Positions 24,571 through 33,373 of a stretch of DNA of 64,000 nucleotides are shown here, piece by piece. The first letter of the stretch is position 1. The number at the start of each line of letters is the position of its first letter. The DNA comes from Methylococcus sp. Mc7 (lineage in GTDB: Bacteria > Pseudomonadota > Gammaproteobacteria > Methylococcales > Methylococcaceae). Under the pieces are notes generated by a model that was not told where the DNA came from, ran no database searches, and saw only the letters and a program-made list of their open reading frames with translations. The DNA lies in contig NZ_CP079095.1 of NCBI RefSeq assembly GCF_019285515.1, positions 2,111,501 to 2,175,500 of the forward strand, in the 5' to 3' direction. A program made the translations under genes and the position numbers.

Positions 24571-26034
24571 ATGATATCGATCAGGGTCGTATTCCCCTTT
24601 ATTTTTGCTTTGCAGATATTCGTCGCCGTGGGACTGACGGGGGCCATCGCCTATGTCAGCCACATGAGGGAGGCGCAGGACACCGCCGAGGAGATCCTCG
24701 AATTGATCGGGAATACGATCGACGACCAGCTCTACCGCTTTCTGTCCCTGCCCATCGATATGACCCAGTTTTACGCGGATGGCCTCAGAAGCCAGCCGGA
24801 TCTGCCGCTCGGCGATCTGCTGGAGCCACGGCTGGTGAAGAGGCTCTCAAACTGCGTCTGGACCCAGGCCCGGATGACGCGTTGGGCGAATCTCAGCATC
24901 GCCAATCCCGCCGGGCAGAACCTCAGGTTCGACCGCAGGGAGTACGGCAAGAAGGTGGTCAAGGTGTCCGACATCCGGCGGGGCGGCGCCGTCGAATGGC
25001 GTTTGCTGGAGAATTACGGGAAAGGCGGTGCGCCGCTGGAGGTGCAGGAGGTCGCCTACGATCCCCGTGCCGAGGCGTACTACCAGGACGCGCTGGCCAA
25101 GGGCGGCCTGGTCATCTCGCCGATCCATTTCAGCCCGGTTCTGCAAGGTTCGGCGCCCGTCGTGACGGTGGCCGAGCCGGTCTATGCGGCGGACGGCAGG
25201 CCCAGGGCGGTGGTCTCGTCCGACATCTATCTGGCCGGCATCAGCCGCTATCTTCAGAACCTCCATCTGCCGAATTCCTCCATCGCTTTCCTCCTCGACG
25301 CCGAAGGCCACCTGATCGCCGCCTCGCGCGGCTCGGCCTCGACGCCGGGGCGGCTGCTGCTTGCGGCCGAAAGCACGGATTCCGTCATTCGCAGCACGGC
25401 CGGGTACATCGGCGAGCGCTTCGGCTTTCTCGAGGTTCCGGACGCCGAATCGTTCAAATACGTGCGCGGCGACCAGCACAATTATGTGTACACCGACCAT
25501 CTCCTCACCGACCGGCAGTTCGCCGGTCTCGGCCTGGACTGGAGACTGGCCGTGGTGATCGCGGAAAGCGACTTGATCGAAAATCTCATCACCGGCATCC
25601 ATTCGGCCGCCTGGCTGTCGCTGGGTCTGCTGGTGCTGGCCATCGCCGTGGGTTTGTGGACCGGAGCCTGGATGATCCGTCCCATCCTCACCTTGGGTAA
25701 GGTGGCGGCGGCCCTGGAAAAAGACGAACTCGACGCGCGGCACCTCGACATCCGCCAGCTCGAGCGCGACGCCCGCCGGCGCAACGAATTCGGCGAACTG
25801 GCTCGCATTTTTCTGCGCATGGTCCAGGAAGTGCGGGCCCGTCACGACCTGCTCGAGGCTCAGTTGGAGCAGCTTCGGGTCAACATCGACGAGACCGGCA
25901 CGCAGGCCAAGATCAAGCAGATCACCGACAGCGAATTTTTCGCCGAATTGAAAAGCAACGCCAGGCGCATTCGGGACGAGCGGAAGCGCGCCGCGGAACC
26001 GCCGGTGCGGGCTTTCGTCGAGCATGAACCTTGA
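24571..26034 (+). CDS. Cache-HAMP membrane sensor without output domain
   Basis: The ~487-residue protein has a first membrane segment (~residues 5-28), a long extracytoplasmic double-Cache-like region (~35-335), a second membrane segment (~345-368: LSLGLLVLAIAVGLWTGAWM), a HAMP domain starting MIRPILTLGKVAAALEKDEL and a short coiled coil ending in a charged tail. No kinase, GGDEF, methyl-accepting or phosphatase domain follows, so the signal must go to a separate protein. The neighbouring MinD-like ATPase is a candidate. ATG 24571 is preferred over GTG 24565 because AGGAAGAG is then well spaced. Confidence 0.8.
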   Translation: MISIRVVFPFIFALQIFVAVGLTGAIAYVSHMREAQDTAEEILELIGNTIDDQLYRFLSLPIDMTQFYADGLRSQPDLPLGDLLEPRLVKRLSNCVWTQARMTRWANLSIANPAGQNLRFDRREYGKKVVKVSDIRRGGAVEWRLLENYGKGGAPLEVQEVAYDPRAEAYYQDALAKGGLVISPIHFSPVLQGSAPVVTVAEPVYAADGRPRAVVSSDIYLAGISRYLQNLHLPNSSIAFLLDAEGHLIAASRGSASTPGRLLLAAESTDSVIRSTAGYIGERFGFLEVPDAESFKYVRGDQHNYVYTDHLLTDRQFAGLGLDWRLAVVIAESDLIENLITGIHSAAWLSLGLLVLAIAVGLWTGAWMIRPILTLGKVAAALEKDELDARHLDIRQLERDARRRNEFGELARIFLRMVQEVRARHDLLEAQLEQLRVNIDETGTQAKIKQITDSEFFAELKSNARRIRDERKRAAEPPVRAFVEHEP

Positions 26035-26094
26035 CATTTGACGGCGGCGGCATCGGGCCGCCGCAAACAGCGTGTACCTTCGAGGACTCGAGTC

Positions 26095-26862
26095 GTGGGA
26101 AAAATCATATCCGTACATTCCTTTCGCGGCGGCACCGGCAAGTCCAACGTGACGGCGAACCTCGCCGCCCTGCTTGCCCGCCGCGGCAAACGGGTCGGCA
26201 TCGTCGACACGGACATCCAGTCACCTGGCATCCATGTGCTGTTCAACCTCTCGCCCGAGCGGTTCCGCTACGCCTTGAACGATTACCTGTGGGGGAAATG
26301 CCGGATCGAGGAGGCCGCCTATGACGTCAGCGGCGTGCTGGAAGGACATCGGCTGAAGGAGGGCGGTTCCCTGCACCTGATACCGGGCAGCATGCGTACC
26401 GGCGAGATCACCCGGATCCTGCGTGACGGCTACGACGTCGGCCTGCTCAACAGCGGATTCCAGGAGCTGATGGAGCGGCTGGAACTCACCCATCTGCTGA
26501 TCGACACCCATCCCGGCGTCAACGAGGAAACCCTGCTGTCGATCGCCATCTCCGACATCCTGCTGCTGATTCTGCGCCCCGATCAGCAGGACTACCAGGG
26601 CACGGCGATCACGGTCGAACTGGCGCGCCAGCTCGAGGTGGAGCAGATGTTCATGCTGGTCAACAAGGCGATCAACCCGCAGGATTTCGGCGCGTTGAAG
26701 CAGCGGGTCGAGTCGACCTACCATGTGCCGGTGCTCGGCGTCCTGCCCCTCTCGGGCGACGTCGCCATTCTGGGCAGCGGCGGCATCTTCGCCCTGGCGA
26801 ATCCGGAACACCCCGTGACTTCCGTACTGGAAGCGGCGGCGCAGCGGATCGACGCCGCTTGA
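26095..26862 (+). CDS. MinD/ParA-like P-loop ATPase
   Basis: From GTG 26095 the ~255-residue protein has the deviant Walker A SFRGGTGKSN at its N-terminus, VDTDIQSPGIH (switch), a LTHLLIDTHPGVNEE Walker B, and VNKAINP as the base-recognition motif. This is the SIMIBI MinD/ParA class. There is no clear C-terminal amphipathic targeting helix of the cell-division MinD type. It starts ~60 bp after a Cache-HAMP sensor and 35 bp before a winged-helix gene, so it probably couples membrane signal to a regulatory output rather than dividing chromosomes. A longer TTG start at 26038 is possible. Confidence 0.85.
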   Translation: MGKIISVHSFRGGTGKSNVTANLAALLARRGKRVGIVDTDIQSPGIHVLFNLSPERFRYALNDYLWGKCRIEEAAYDVSGVLEGHRLKEGGSLHLIPGSMRTGEITRILRDGYDVGLLNSGFQELMERLELTHLLIDTHPGVNEETLLSIAISDILLLILRPDQQDYQGTAITVELARQLEVEQMFMLVNKAINPQDFGALKQRVESTYHVPVLGVLPLSGDVAILGSGGIFALANPEHPVTSVLEAAAQRIDAA

Positions 26863-26897
26863 CGAGCCGCTGCCGGTTTCGCAGAGAGGTATCCGAG

Positions 26898-27200
26898 ATG
26901 GCGCCGGAGCGTCCTTCATCCGCCGGTTTCAGGGCCAGCGACCTGCTCATGCTGTCGCCCGCCGAGCGTCGCGTTCTCCAGTGGCTGATGCGGCGCGGCT
27001 CGGGTTCCGTCCGCGAAGTCGCCGAGTGGTTGGAAATGCCGGAGGACGAGGCAGGCAGCCGATTGGACGCGCTGGAGAAGCGGGGTTACGTCGTTGCGGA
27101 GGGTGCCGGCGGGCCGAAGTCATACCAGCCGAAATTCGGCCGTTCGCGCCCGGCGCGGAAGCCGCCATCCGGCATCTGGGGAAAGCTGGACGGCTCGTGA
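26898..27200 (+). CDS. Small winged-helix protein
   Basis: About 100 residues from ATG 26898 (GAGAGG ribosome binding site 8 bp upstream). The core LSPAERRVLQWLMRRGSGSVREVAEWLEMPEDEAGSRLDALEKRGYV is a MarR/ArsR-like winged helix in which the second helix-turn-helix and wing are clear. The C-terminal ~35 residues are basic and Pro-rich (KSYQPKFGRSRPARKPPSG), which may bind DNA or a partner. It is the last gene of a six-gene co-directional run and could be its local regulator or an adaptor. No ligand-binding domain is present. Confidence 0.7.
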   Translation: MAPERPSSAGFRASDLLMLSPAERRVLQWLMRRGSGSVREVAEWLEMPEDEAGSRLDALEKRGYVVAEGAGGPKSYQPKFGRSRPARKPPSGIWGKLDGS

Positions 27201-27231
27201 TGTCCCAGGAACCGGCGGCTCTTCCCCAAGC

Positions 27232-27747
27232 TTATCTTGCGTCCAGATATCGGATTACCAGAATCCTCGAGTCCTTGTACTCGAGGGGGACGGACGTGGA
27301 TTCGATATTCTCGCTGTAAACGGTGGCTTCCTCGCCGGGAGCCGCGCCGCTGAGCGATGCGCCTTCGGCATGTTCACATTTTTCGGTGGCTTCCACCGAC
27401 GCATCGCAACCCATCCCCATTTTGTAGATCAGCCTGCTGTCGGCGATGATGACGATCGCGGCATCCCCGCCCGCTTTTTTCGTGAGGTGTGCGATATCCC
27501 CGAGATAGCTTTGGGTTCGCCAGGGGATGTTCCGCCGGACGTCGTGGATCATACCCAGTACCTTGTATTTCCTGTCGGGCGCGCCCGTGGTCCATATGTC
27601 GACGCCGTCGACGTTTTGAGCATGGTGCGCGGGCTTTTCTTCACCGACTTTTTCCAGCTCTTCAGGCGGTATCGCTGTCCTGAAGGTATCCCGCGGCGCG
27701 CAAGCGGATAAACCGAGCAGGAAAAAGAGTATATGGAGCGGTTTCAT
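27232..27747 (-). CDS. Predicted lipoprotein of unknown function
   Basis: From ATG 27747 the 171-residue protein has a lipoprotein signal with lipobox LSAC (MKPLHILFFLLGLSACAPRD). The mature part has VDIWTTGAPDRKYKVLGMIHD, a GGDAAIVIIADSR strand and a C-terminal ESTSVPLEYKDSRILVIRY segment. These resemble small DUF4156/SoxS-like outer-membrane lipoproteins in general pattern only. I do not recognise a family with confidence. It is followed by a second lipoprotein gene upstream on the same strand, 49 bp away. Confidence 0.65.
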   Translation of the reverse strand: MKPLHILFFLLGLSACAPRDTFRTAIPPEELEKVGEEKPAHHAQNVDGVDIWTTGAPDRKYKVLGMIHDVRRNIPWRTQSYLGDIAHLTKKAGGDAAIVIIADSRLIYKMGMGCDASVEATEKCEHAEGASLSGAAPGEEATVYSENIESTSVPLEYKDSRILVIRYLDAR

Positions 27748-27796
27748 GGCGGGTCCACCTGCGTTCATGTTCTGACCTGGATCGACGGGGCCGGCA

Positions 27797-28522
27797 TCAG
27801 CGTGGACTGATCACGGTGATGTCGTCGACTTCCTTGAAGCGGGCGACGACGGCTTCTCCAGGTTCATATTCGTCAAGCCTTCCGGCTTCCGGAGCCATGC
27901 GTACGCTGAAGACCCGGCCTTCACGGCTTTTGAGGGTGATTAGGCGCGATTGGGGATCGGAGGAGACCACCCAAGCGGGAATCTCGATGATTCCGCTCCA
28001 GTAAAGTTCGTGACGCTTGGCGGCGGATAGGCCATCCCGGTGGTAGTAGGGATTGAAATACTCGCGTTCTTGCATGCTGCCAGGAACGGGGTGCATGACG
28101 ATTTCTCCGGTTTCCGGATGATGATTGTCGTTTCTCACGATTTCCACCGTCTCGGCCAATTCAAATGTGGCTAGATCGCCGACACGCAGGTCCGCGAGGC
28201 TGCCCGCCCGGGGGCCGACCTTTACGGTGACCCGCTTTCCATCGGCGAGCAGGAATACCACTTGGCGGTCGGCAGGGTGAATGGCCTTGACCGTTCCCTC
28301 GAAGGCCCGCGCTCGGATGAGGGCCGGTTTCGGCGCGGACTTTCCAGTGGGAGCGGGAAGGGTTCTGGCGGTATCATCCCCGGCCGCTGCGGTGGGTAGG
28401 GCCGCCGGGTACGCGCTGGTGGCGGGTTTTGGGGGGGGCTCCGCGCATCCGATGAGTCCCAAGCCGGCGCTCAGGAGACAGGCAATCAGAGCGTGATTCT
28501 TTTTAGGCGACATTGCGGCCAT
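27797..28522 (-). CDS. Predicted lipoprotein of unknown function
   Basis: The 241-residue protein has a lipobox (LLSAGLGLIGCAEP), a Pro/Ala-rich linker, and two similar beta-rich units: FEGTVKAIHPADRQVVFLLADGKRVTVKVG, and later AWVVSSDPQSRLITLKSREGRVFSVRMA. Both describe a short SH3/OB-like strand pattern, so the protein looks like a duplicated beta domain on a tether. Either ATG 28522 or 28513 could be used. It starts 6 bp from the stop of an OprD-type porin gene on the same strand and is likely co-transcribed with it. Confidence 0.65.
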   Translation of the reverse strand: MAAMSPKKNHALIACLLSAGLGLIGCAEPPPKPATSAYPAALPTAAAGDDTARTLPAPTGKSAPKPALIRARAFEGTVKAIHPADRQVVFLLADGKRVTVKVGPRAGSLADLRVGDLATFELAETVEIVRNDNHHPETGEIVMHPVPGSMQEREYFNPYYHRDGLSAAKRHELYWSGIIEIPAWVVSSDPQSRLITLKSREGRVFSVRMAPEAGRLDEYEPGEAVVARFKEVDDITVISPR

Positions 28523-28527
28523 CTCTG

Positions 28528-29931
28528 TTAGAACTGGTATTGGATCTGGAGGCGGTTATAAAAGAAATCCTGCCTTTGGATGTTGCCATTCTGCCAGCCG
28601 AACCGATTTCGGATGGACAATCCGTCCAGGCCGGATGATTTTGAAAAGCTATAGGTTACGTCGACATCGGTTTCATAGGGATTGGAGGTGAAGGTGCTGG
28701 TGGGCGTGATGTAATAGCCGCCATAAGACACCATGGCCTTGATCTGCTTATCCATGAAATATGAGGTCGCAGCCACCTTGAACGCGCTCCCTGGGGATTG
28801 CATTTCGATCATGCCGCCTATCATCTGCGTGGTGTACAGATAGTCGGTTGCATAGCCGGTAGTGTACGGCGAAAGCAGTGCACCGTTGCCGAAGGCCCCG
28901 TTTTGCCTGGTAATGCCATTGTAAGCCGCGGTCAGGCGCACATAGGGGGTATCGATGCCTGCCAGGACACCGTAGATCTGACTATTTCCGGCCGCGCCTT
29001 GTCCCACCTGCGCCAGCAGGTTGTCCCCATCGCTCCACTGGCTCCCGAACTGAAAACCGAAGAGTGGATCGAAGCCGGTGCCGGTTTTGTGGACAAAACT
29101 GCCGTCAAACCATAAGAGCTGGGAGAAGTCAATGAATTTGTTATACCAGAGATGGGCCGTCAGCGGCTTCCCTGGGCTACCGTATTTCAGCCCGAATGCC
29201 AAAGCGCCCGGCGTGCTCTTGCCGTATAATGCCGAGACCGGTGAGCCTCCGGCGTGTCCTGGAAAATAAAGATTGGTCGGAGTGAACGATCCTTCCGCAC
29301 GCCCGTTGAATTCGAACACACGCAGGCCGACAAAACTCAAATCCTTCAGCGGGGCGTAATCGGAGAACGGAGTGAGCTCACCATAGACAGCGCGGTATGC
29401 TGACGGCTTTATGCGCGAATCGGACGGGTTTATCCAAGGGGTGTCCAGAATCTGGTCCGGGCCGCGCAAGGTAAAGTATTTGTGTTTGTATTGCAGGAAG
29501 GCTTCGGTCAGTACCCAGACGGTGCCGCCCGGCAGGGTTGTATCGACCTGGGCCGGATTGACCGGGTTGAGGCCGAGGCTGTTGCCGGCTCCCAGGGTCA
29601 GGCCGGCCTGAAAATGATAAAGCGGCGCGGTAAGCAGACCGGCATAGCCACCCAAGGAGTACGCGTATTGGTTCGTCGCTTCGCCCGTATATGTGCGGGA
29701 AAAATAGTAGCTGCGGAGGTTGCCGTGGAACTTGGTTTGTTGCAGGAAATCTCCGAAACTCTCATAGTAGGCGCCGCTCGTATCCGCATGGCCTGGGGCG
29801 CCAAGCATGATGGTTCCCAGCCCGATGCCGGCGGCCAGCCAGCGCGATAGCATCGAACGGAGGGCTTTCTGAGATTCATTCCCGCCGGGTGCCACGAGCC
29901 GGCGGGACCTGTGAGTTTCGAATCTTGCCAT
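28528..29931 (-). CDS. OprD-family outer-membrane porin
   Basis: The 467-residue protein has a signal peptide (cleavage near APGHA), then the OprD-type opening FGDFLQQTKFHGNLRSYYFSR, many alternating beta-strand segments, and a C-terminal ...RLQIQYQF ending in Phe as expected for barrel assembly. OprD-family porins admit small anionic or amino-acid-like solutes; the substrate here cannot be read from sequence. ATG 29853 would give a tighter signal peptide than 29931. No ribosome binding site clearly decides. From 29932 to 30060 I see no gene. Confidence 0.85.
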   Translation of the reverse strand: MARFETHRSRRLVAPGGNESQKALRSMLSRWLAAGIGLGTIMLGAPGHADTSGAYYESFGDFLQQTKFHGNLRSYYFSRTYTGEATNQYAYSLGGYAGLLTAPLYHFQAGLTLGAGNSLGLNPVNPAQVDTTLPGGTVWVLTEAFLQYKHKYFTLRGPDQILDTPWINPSDSRIKPSAYRAVYGELTPFSDYAPLKDLSFVGLRVFEFNGRAEGSFTPTNLYFPGHAGGSPVSALYGKSTPGALAFGLKYGSPGKPLTAHLWYNKFIDFSQLLWFDGSFVHKTGTGFDPLFGFQFGSQWSDGDNLLAQVGQGAAGNSQIYGVLAGIDTPYVRLTAAYNGITRQNGAFGNGALLSPYTTGYATDYLYTTQMIGGMIEMQSPGSAFKVAATSYFMDKQIKAMVSYGGYYITPTSTFTSNPYETDVDVTYSFSKSSGLDGLSIRNRFGWQNGNIQRQDFFYNRLQIQYQF

Positions 29932-30060
29932 AGAGAACGGTATCCCGGGAGGAAGTATCTCTACGGATTGTCGTCCGGAAAAATGACCGGGAGATTTCAG
30001 CCCTGTAAAAGATAATGGATGTTAGATAGTTATCAGGGACGGATGTCAGAAAACTTCAAA

Positions 30061-31440
30061 CTAGGCCATGCCGGATTGTTGAACGCCGTTCGAGTCGGCC
30101 GGGGATTTCCGGTTTTGCTTGAATCTGTACATGGAGCCGTCGGCATGGGCGATCAATGCGTCCGCGGTCACGCCGTTTTCGGGATAGGTGGAGACGCCTA
30201 TCGATGCGCTGACATGGAGGCGCTGGCCCTTATAGCCGATCGATTGTGAGATGATGCCGGCGAGCTTTTCCGCGACGGTCATCGCGCCATGGTGCCCCCG
30301 GGCACCGGGAAGAATCAGCATGAATTCATCGCCGCCGACACGGGCGACGGTATCGTTGCTGCGCAGCGCACCGCGCAGCCGCCTGGCGATTTCCACGAGC
30401 ACCTGGTCGCCGGCCCGGTGGCCGAAACGGTCGTTGATGGGCTTGAAGTCGTCGAGATCGATATAGAGCAGGGAAAAGCCGTCACGGTGGCGCCGGGCCT
30501 GGGCGATGGTCCGTTCGAGCCGGTCGTCCAGCAGGCGCCGGTTCGGCAGGTCGGTGAGGGAGTCGTGCAATGCCAGGTGCTGGATGCGGATGCGCTCGAA
30601 AAGCACCAGAAACACCAGGGCGGCGATCAGGCCCGACAGCAGCAAAGTGGCGATGCGCAGAATGACCAGGCGTTTCCCCTTGGTCTGCCAGCCTTCGGCG
30701 GGAGTGGCGGCGAGCTCCCAGGAGCCGCCGGGGACGGCGATCGACAAATCCACGTGGTCGTGGTCGAACAGCCAGGCGTCGCCGAGGATGATCCGGCCTT
30801 TCTCCCCGGCCTCGTCCTTGCTGCGCAAGGCCCAGGCGATCTTGGCCGGACGGCGGTCCTTGTTGATCGCGGCGAACAGCGAGTCGAAATTGATCACCAG
30901 GGCGACGATTCCCCAGTAATCGCCGTTCAGCAGATAAACCGGGGTCCGGCTGATGAGGCCGCGGCCGCCCTGGATCAGGTCCACGGGGCCACTGAGTACG
31001 GTGGTGCGGGTTTCCATGGCCCGCTTGACCGCCGCCCATTGCTCGGGGTTGTCCTGGTAACGGAAGCCGATCACTTTTTCGTTGCCCTTGAGCGGATAGC
31101 TGAACCGGACCTCGTTTCCCGGCGCCAGCACGATGTTGCGCAAATGCCGTCCATAGCCGAAGACGGTGCTCAGGATGACCTTGACCGATGCCGGGTCGAG
31201 GGTCTTGTGGGCCGATACGTAGCCGCTCAGGCCGTTGGCGAGGTAGAGCGTTGAGTACAGTTCCCCCTCCAGCCGCGCCCTTATCGTCGACGCCTCGGCG
31301 AGCACCTGGCTTTGAGAGATGACCCGCAGCCGTTCCGCCTCGATCCTGACGACATACTCGCCGAATGCCGCGATCAGCAGGAAAATGACGATGGCGAATG
31401 CCGATACGAACCGCGGACGGGCGAAGCAGTCGGCCAGCAC
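30061..31440 (-). CDS. CHASE-GGDEF diguanylate cyclase
   Basis: The 459-residue inner-membrane protein has a first membrane helix (~12-30), a periplasmic CHASE domain (NGLSGYVSAHKTLDP ... VLSGPVDLIQGGRGLISRTPV), a second helix (~265-285) and a GGDEF domain. The active-site VGGDEF is intact, and an RSND I-site five residues before it predicts product inhibition. It should make c-di-GMP in response to a periplasmic small molecule. It is probably functional. The neighbours upstream on the same strand are small Cys-rich secreted proteins; co-transcription is not certain. Confidence 0.9.
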   Translation of the reverse strand: MLADCFARPRFVSAFAIVIFLLIAAFGEYVVRIEAERLRVISQSQVLAEASTIRARLEGELYSTLYLANGLSGYVSAHKTLDPASVKVILSTVFGYGRHLRNIVLAPGNEVRFSYPLKGNEKVIGFRYQDNPEQWAAVKRAMETRTTVLSGPVDLIQGGRGLISRTPVYLLNGDYWGIVALVINFDSLFAAINKDRRPAKIAWALRSKDEAGEKGRIILGDAWLFDHDHVDLSIAVPGGSWELAATPAEGWQTKGKRLVILRIATLLLSGLIAALVFLVLFERIRIQHLALHDSLTDLPNRRLLDDRLERTIAQARRHRDGFSLLYIDLDDFKPINDRFGHRAGDQVLVEIARRLRGALRSNDTVARVGGDEFMLILPGARGHHGAMTVAEKLAGIISQSIGYKGQRLHVSASIGVSTYPENGVTADALIAHADGSMYRFKQNRKSPADSNGVQQSGMA

Positions 31441-31536
31441 GGCTTCAGCCCCCTGGAGCGTCGTGAGGAGCCGTTCCGCCTCCGTTCGATCCGGCGGAAG
31501 CGGCCGCGGCGGGCTTCGGGTCGGCGCCGGAAGAGG

Positions 31537-31896
31537 TCACGGCTTGACGAATTGCCGTCCGGACATGTCCACGCAGATGTCTTCGTAGTAGTCGTAATCG
31601 TGAGCGCAGGCGATGCAGCGTCCCCTGCAGGCATATTCCATGTTGTTGCAGATGAGAGCGGCCTGCTGATTGCTGTGCACGGTGACGTTCCCGACCTGCT
31701 CGAGGTTGTAACCGTCGCCCCAGCGCTCCACCCGGTAGCACTGCACCTGGATGGGGTTGTCCGCTTCGTCTTCCCATTCTTCCCAGGCCTGGACGGTGGG
31801 GGCGGCGCCCAGCGCGAGCAGGGATGCCATGCCCAGGCGACGCAGAAAACCCTTGATGCCGGCACGGCGCGATGGTGTCGAAAACGCCATGTTCAT
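31537..31896 (-). CDS. Small secreted Cys-containing protein
   Basis: From ATG 31896 the 119-residue protein has a signal peptide (cleavage near TVQAW), then ~80 mature residues with seven Cys (QCYRVERW ... LICNNMEYACRGRCIACAHD ... EDICVDM). A compact disulfide-stabilised or metal-binding domain is likely. I recognise no family. It lies 17 bp after the stop of another small Cys-rich secreted protein gene on the same strand, so the two probably share a transcript. A longer upstream frame on this strand is a shadow of that neighbour. Confidence 0.6.
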   Translation of the reverse strand: MNMAFSTPSRRAGIKGFLRRLGMASLLALGAAPTVQAWEEWEDEADNPIQVQCYRVERWGDGYNLEQVGNVTVHSNQQAALICNNMEYACRGRCIACAHDYDYYEDICVDMSGRQFVKP

Positions 31897-31913
31897 GCGT
31901 GGATTCCTTAAGT

Positions 31914-32339
31914 TCAGGGGGTGGGTTTGGTCCGGCTCCCGCCCTTGCGGGCGGCAGCCAGCGTGTCCTTGCAGGCGGAGGAAACCTGGCGGTGATGTTC
32001 CCTCAGGCAGGCGGCCACCCGGCCCTTGCCTGGCCGGACGTCCCCGCACAGGCGCTCGACGTCGGCCCCGCAGGCGGCCTGTATCTCCCGGTGCCTGGCG
32101 AGAGCGGATTCCAGGCCGGAGCGGCATGCCGGCGAGAGCCGTGCCTGATGCTCCTTGAGACAGTTCTGTATGCGTCCGCCGCCGAGGCCGAGGTTCTTGC
32201 AGTATCTGGCGATTTCATCCGAGCAGGGCAGAGGATGCGGCGCAGCGTGGCCGGGGACCGCCCAGGCGCCGGCGAGAAAGACGAGCAAAGCGATGCGCTT
32301 CAGCCTGCCGATGCCGGTATTGCTTGCGATCGAGCGCAT
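31914..32339 (-). CDS. Secreted Cys-rich repeat protein (PF00839-like)
   Basis: The 141-residue protein has a signal peptide (cleavage near GHAAP), then repeats with the spacing of the Cys-rich GLG1 repeat: CSDEIARYCKNLGLGGGRIQNCLKEHQARLSPACRSGL and CGADVERLCGDVRPGKGRVAACLREHHRQVSSACKD (both split here for reading). The GKGRV/GGGRI-xxCL pattern is diagnostic. The role in bacteria is unknown. AAGGAGAAGGA lies just upstream of the ATG at 32339. It probably co-transcribes with the small Cys protein that follows. Confidence 0.75.
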   Translation of the reverse strand: MRSIASNTGIGRLKRIALLVFLAGAWAVPGHAAPHPLPCSDEIARYCKNLGLGGGRIQNCLKEHQARLSPACRSGLESALARHREIQAACGADVERLCGDVRPGKGRVAACLREHHRQVSSACKDTLAAARKGGSRTKPTP

Positions 32340-32566
32340 GGTATTCCTTCTCCTTAGGAGGGGTTCCTGATTGCGGTAACGGGATGCTTGCCGGGCGAGG
32401 CTCCGGAACGACGTTACAATCCGGATGTGACCGTCTCGTGACGAACGCCATGCCCGAAAACCGCACTATGCACCCGGTTTCCAGCGTCGGCAAGTGCGGT
32501 GTACGTTGACATATACGGTGCCTCCGGCCATAAAATCACCTCACCCGAAGCGTGGAGGGGATGTTG

Positions 32567-33147
<581 letters not shown>

Positions 33148-33155
33148 GCGTCCCT

Positions 33156-33288
33156 CCAATGCCGTTAAGTTGAGCCGTTCGCTGAGCGGAGTCGAAGCGA
33201 ACGAGCTGGCTTCGACTCCGCTCGGCCAGCGCGACTCCGGCCAGGCGGCGAAGGGGCGAGCTCCGGCAGAGCATGGTAACGGCATTGG
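33156..33288. repeat. Composite inverted repeat (REP/MITE-like)
   Basis: Outer arms CCAATGCCGTTA (33156-33167) and TAACGGCATTGG (33277-33288) are exact inverses. Inside, GAGCGGAGTCGAAGC (33184-33198) pairs perfectly with 33209-33223 around a 10-base loop, and GTTCGCT/AGCGAAC offers an alternative stem. It fills most of the gap between the ferredoxin gene and the next gene. It may end ferredoxin transcription, but there is no T-run. Confidence 0.7.
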
Positions 33289-33373
33289 GCGTGCCCCGGC
33301 TTGTCACATTACGGTAACGGTCGGCCGCTATGTTGGGTTTCCCGAGTGAATCGAAGCAGGGAGCGTCCTAGCC

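Noticed and set aside
22744-24663. Minus-strand open frame of 639 codons
   Set aside because: Antisense to the P1B-like ATPase gene, with the same biased composition and no conserved motifs.
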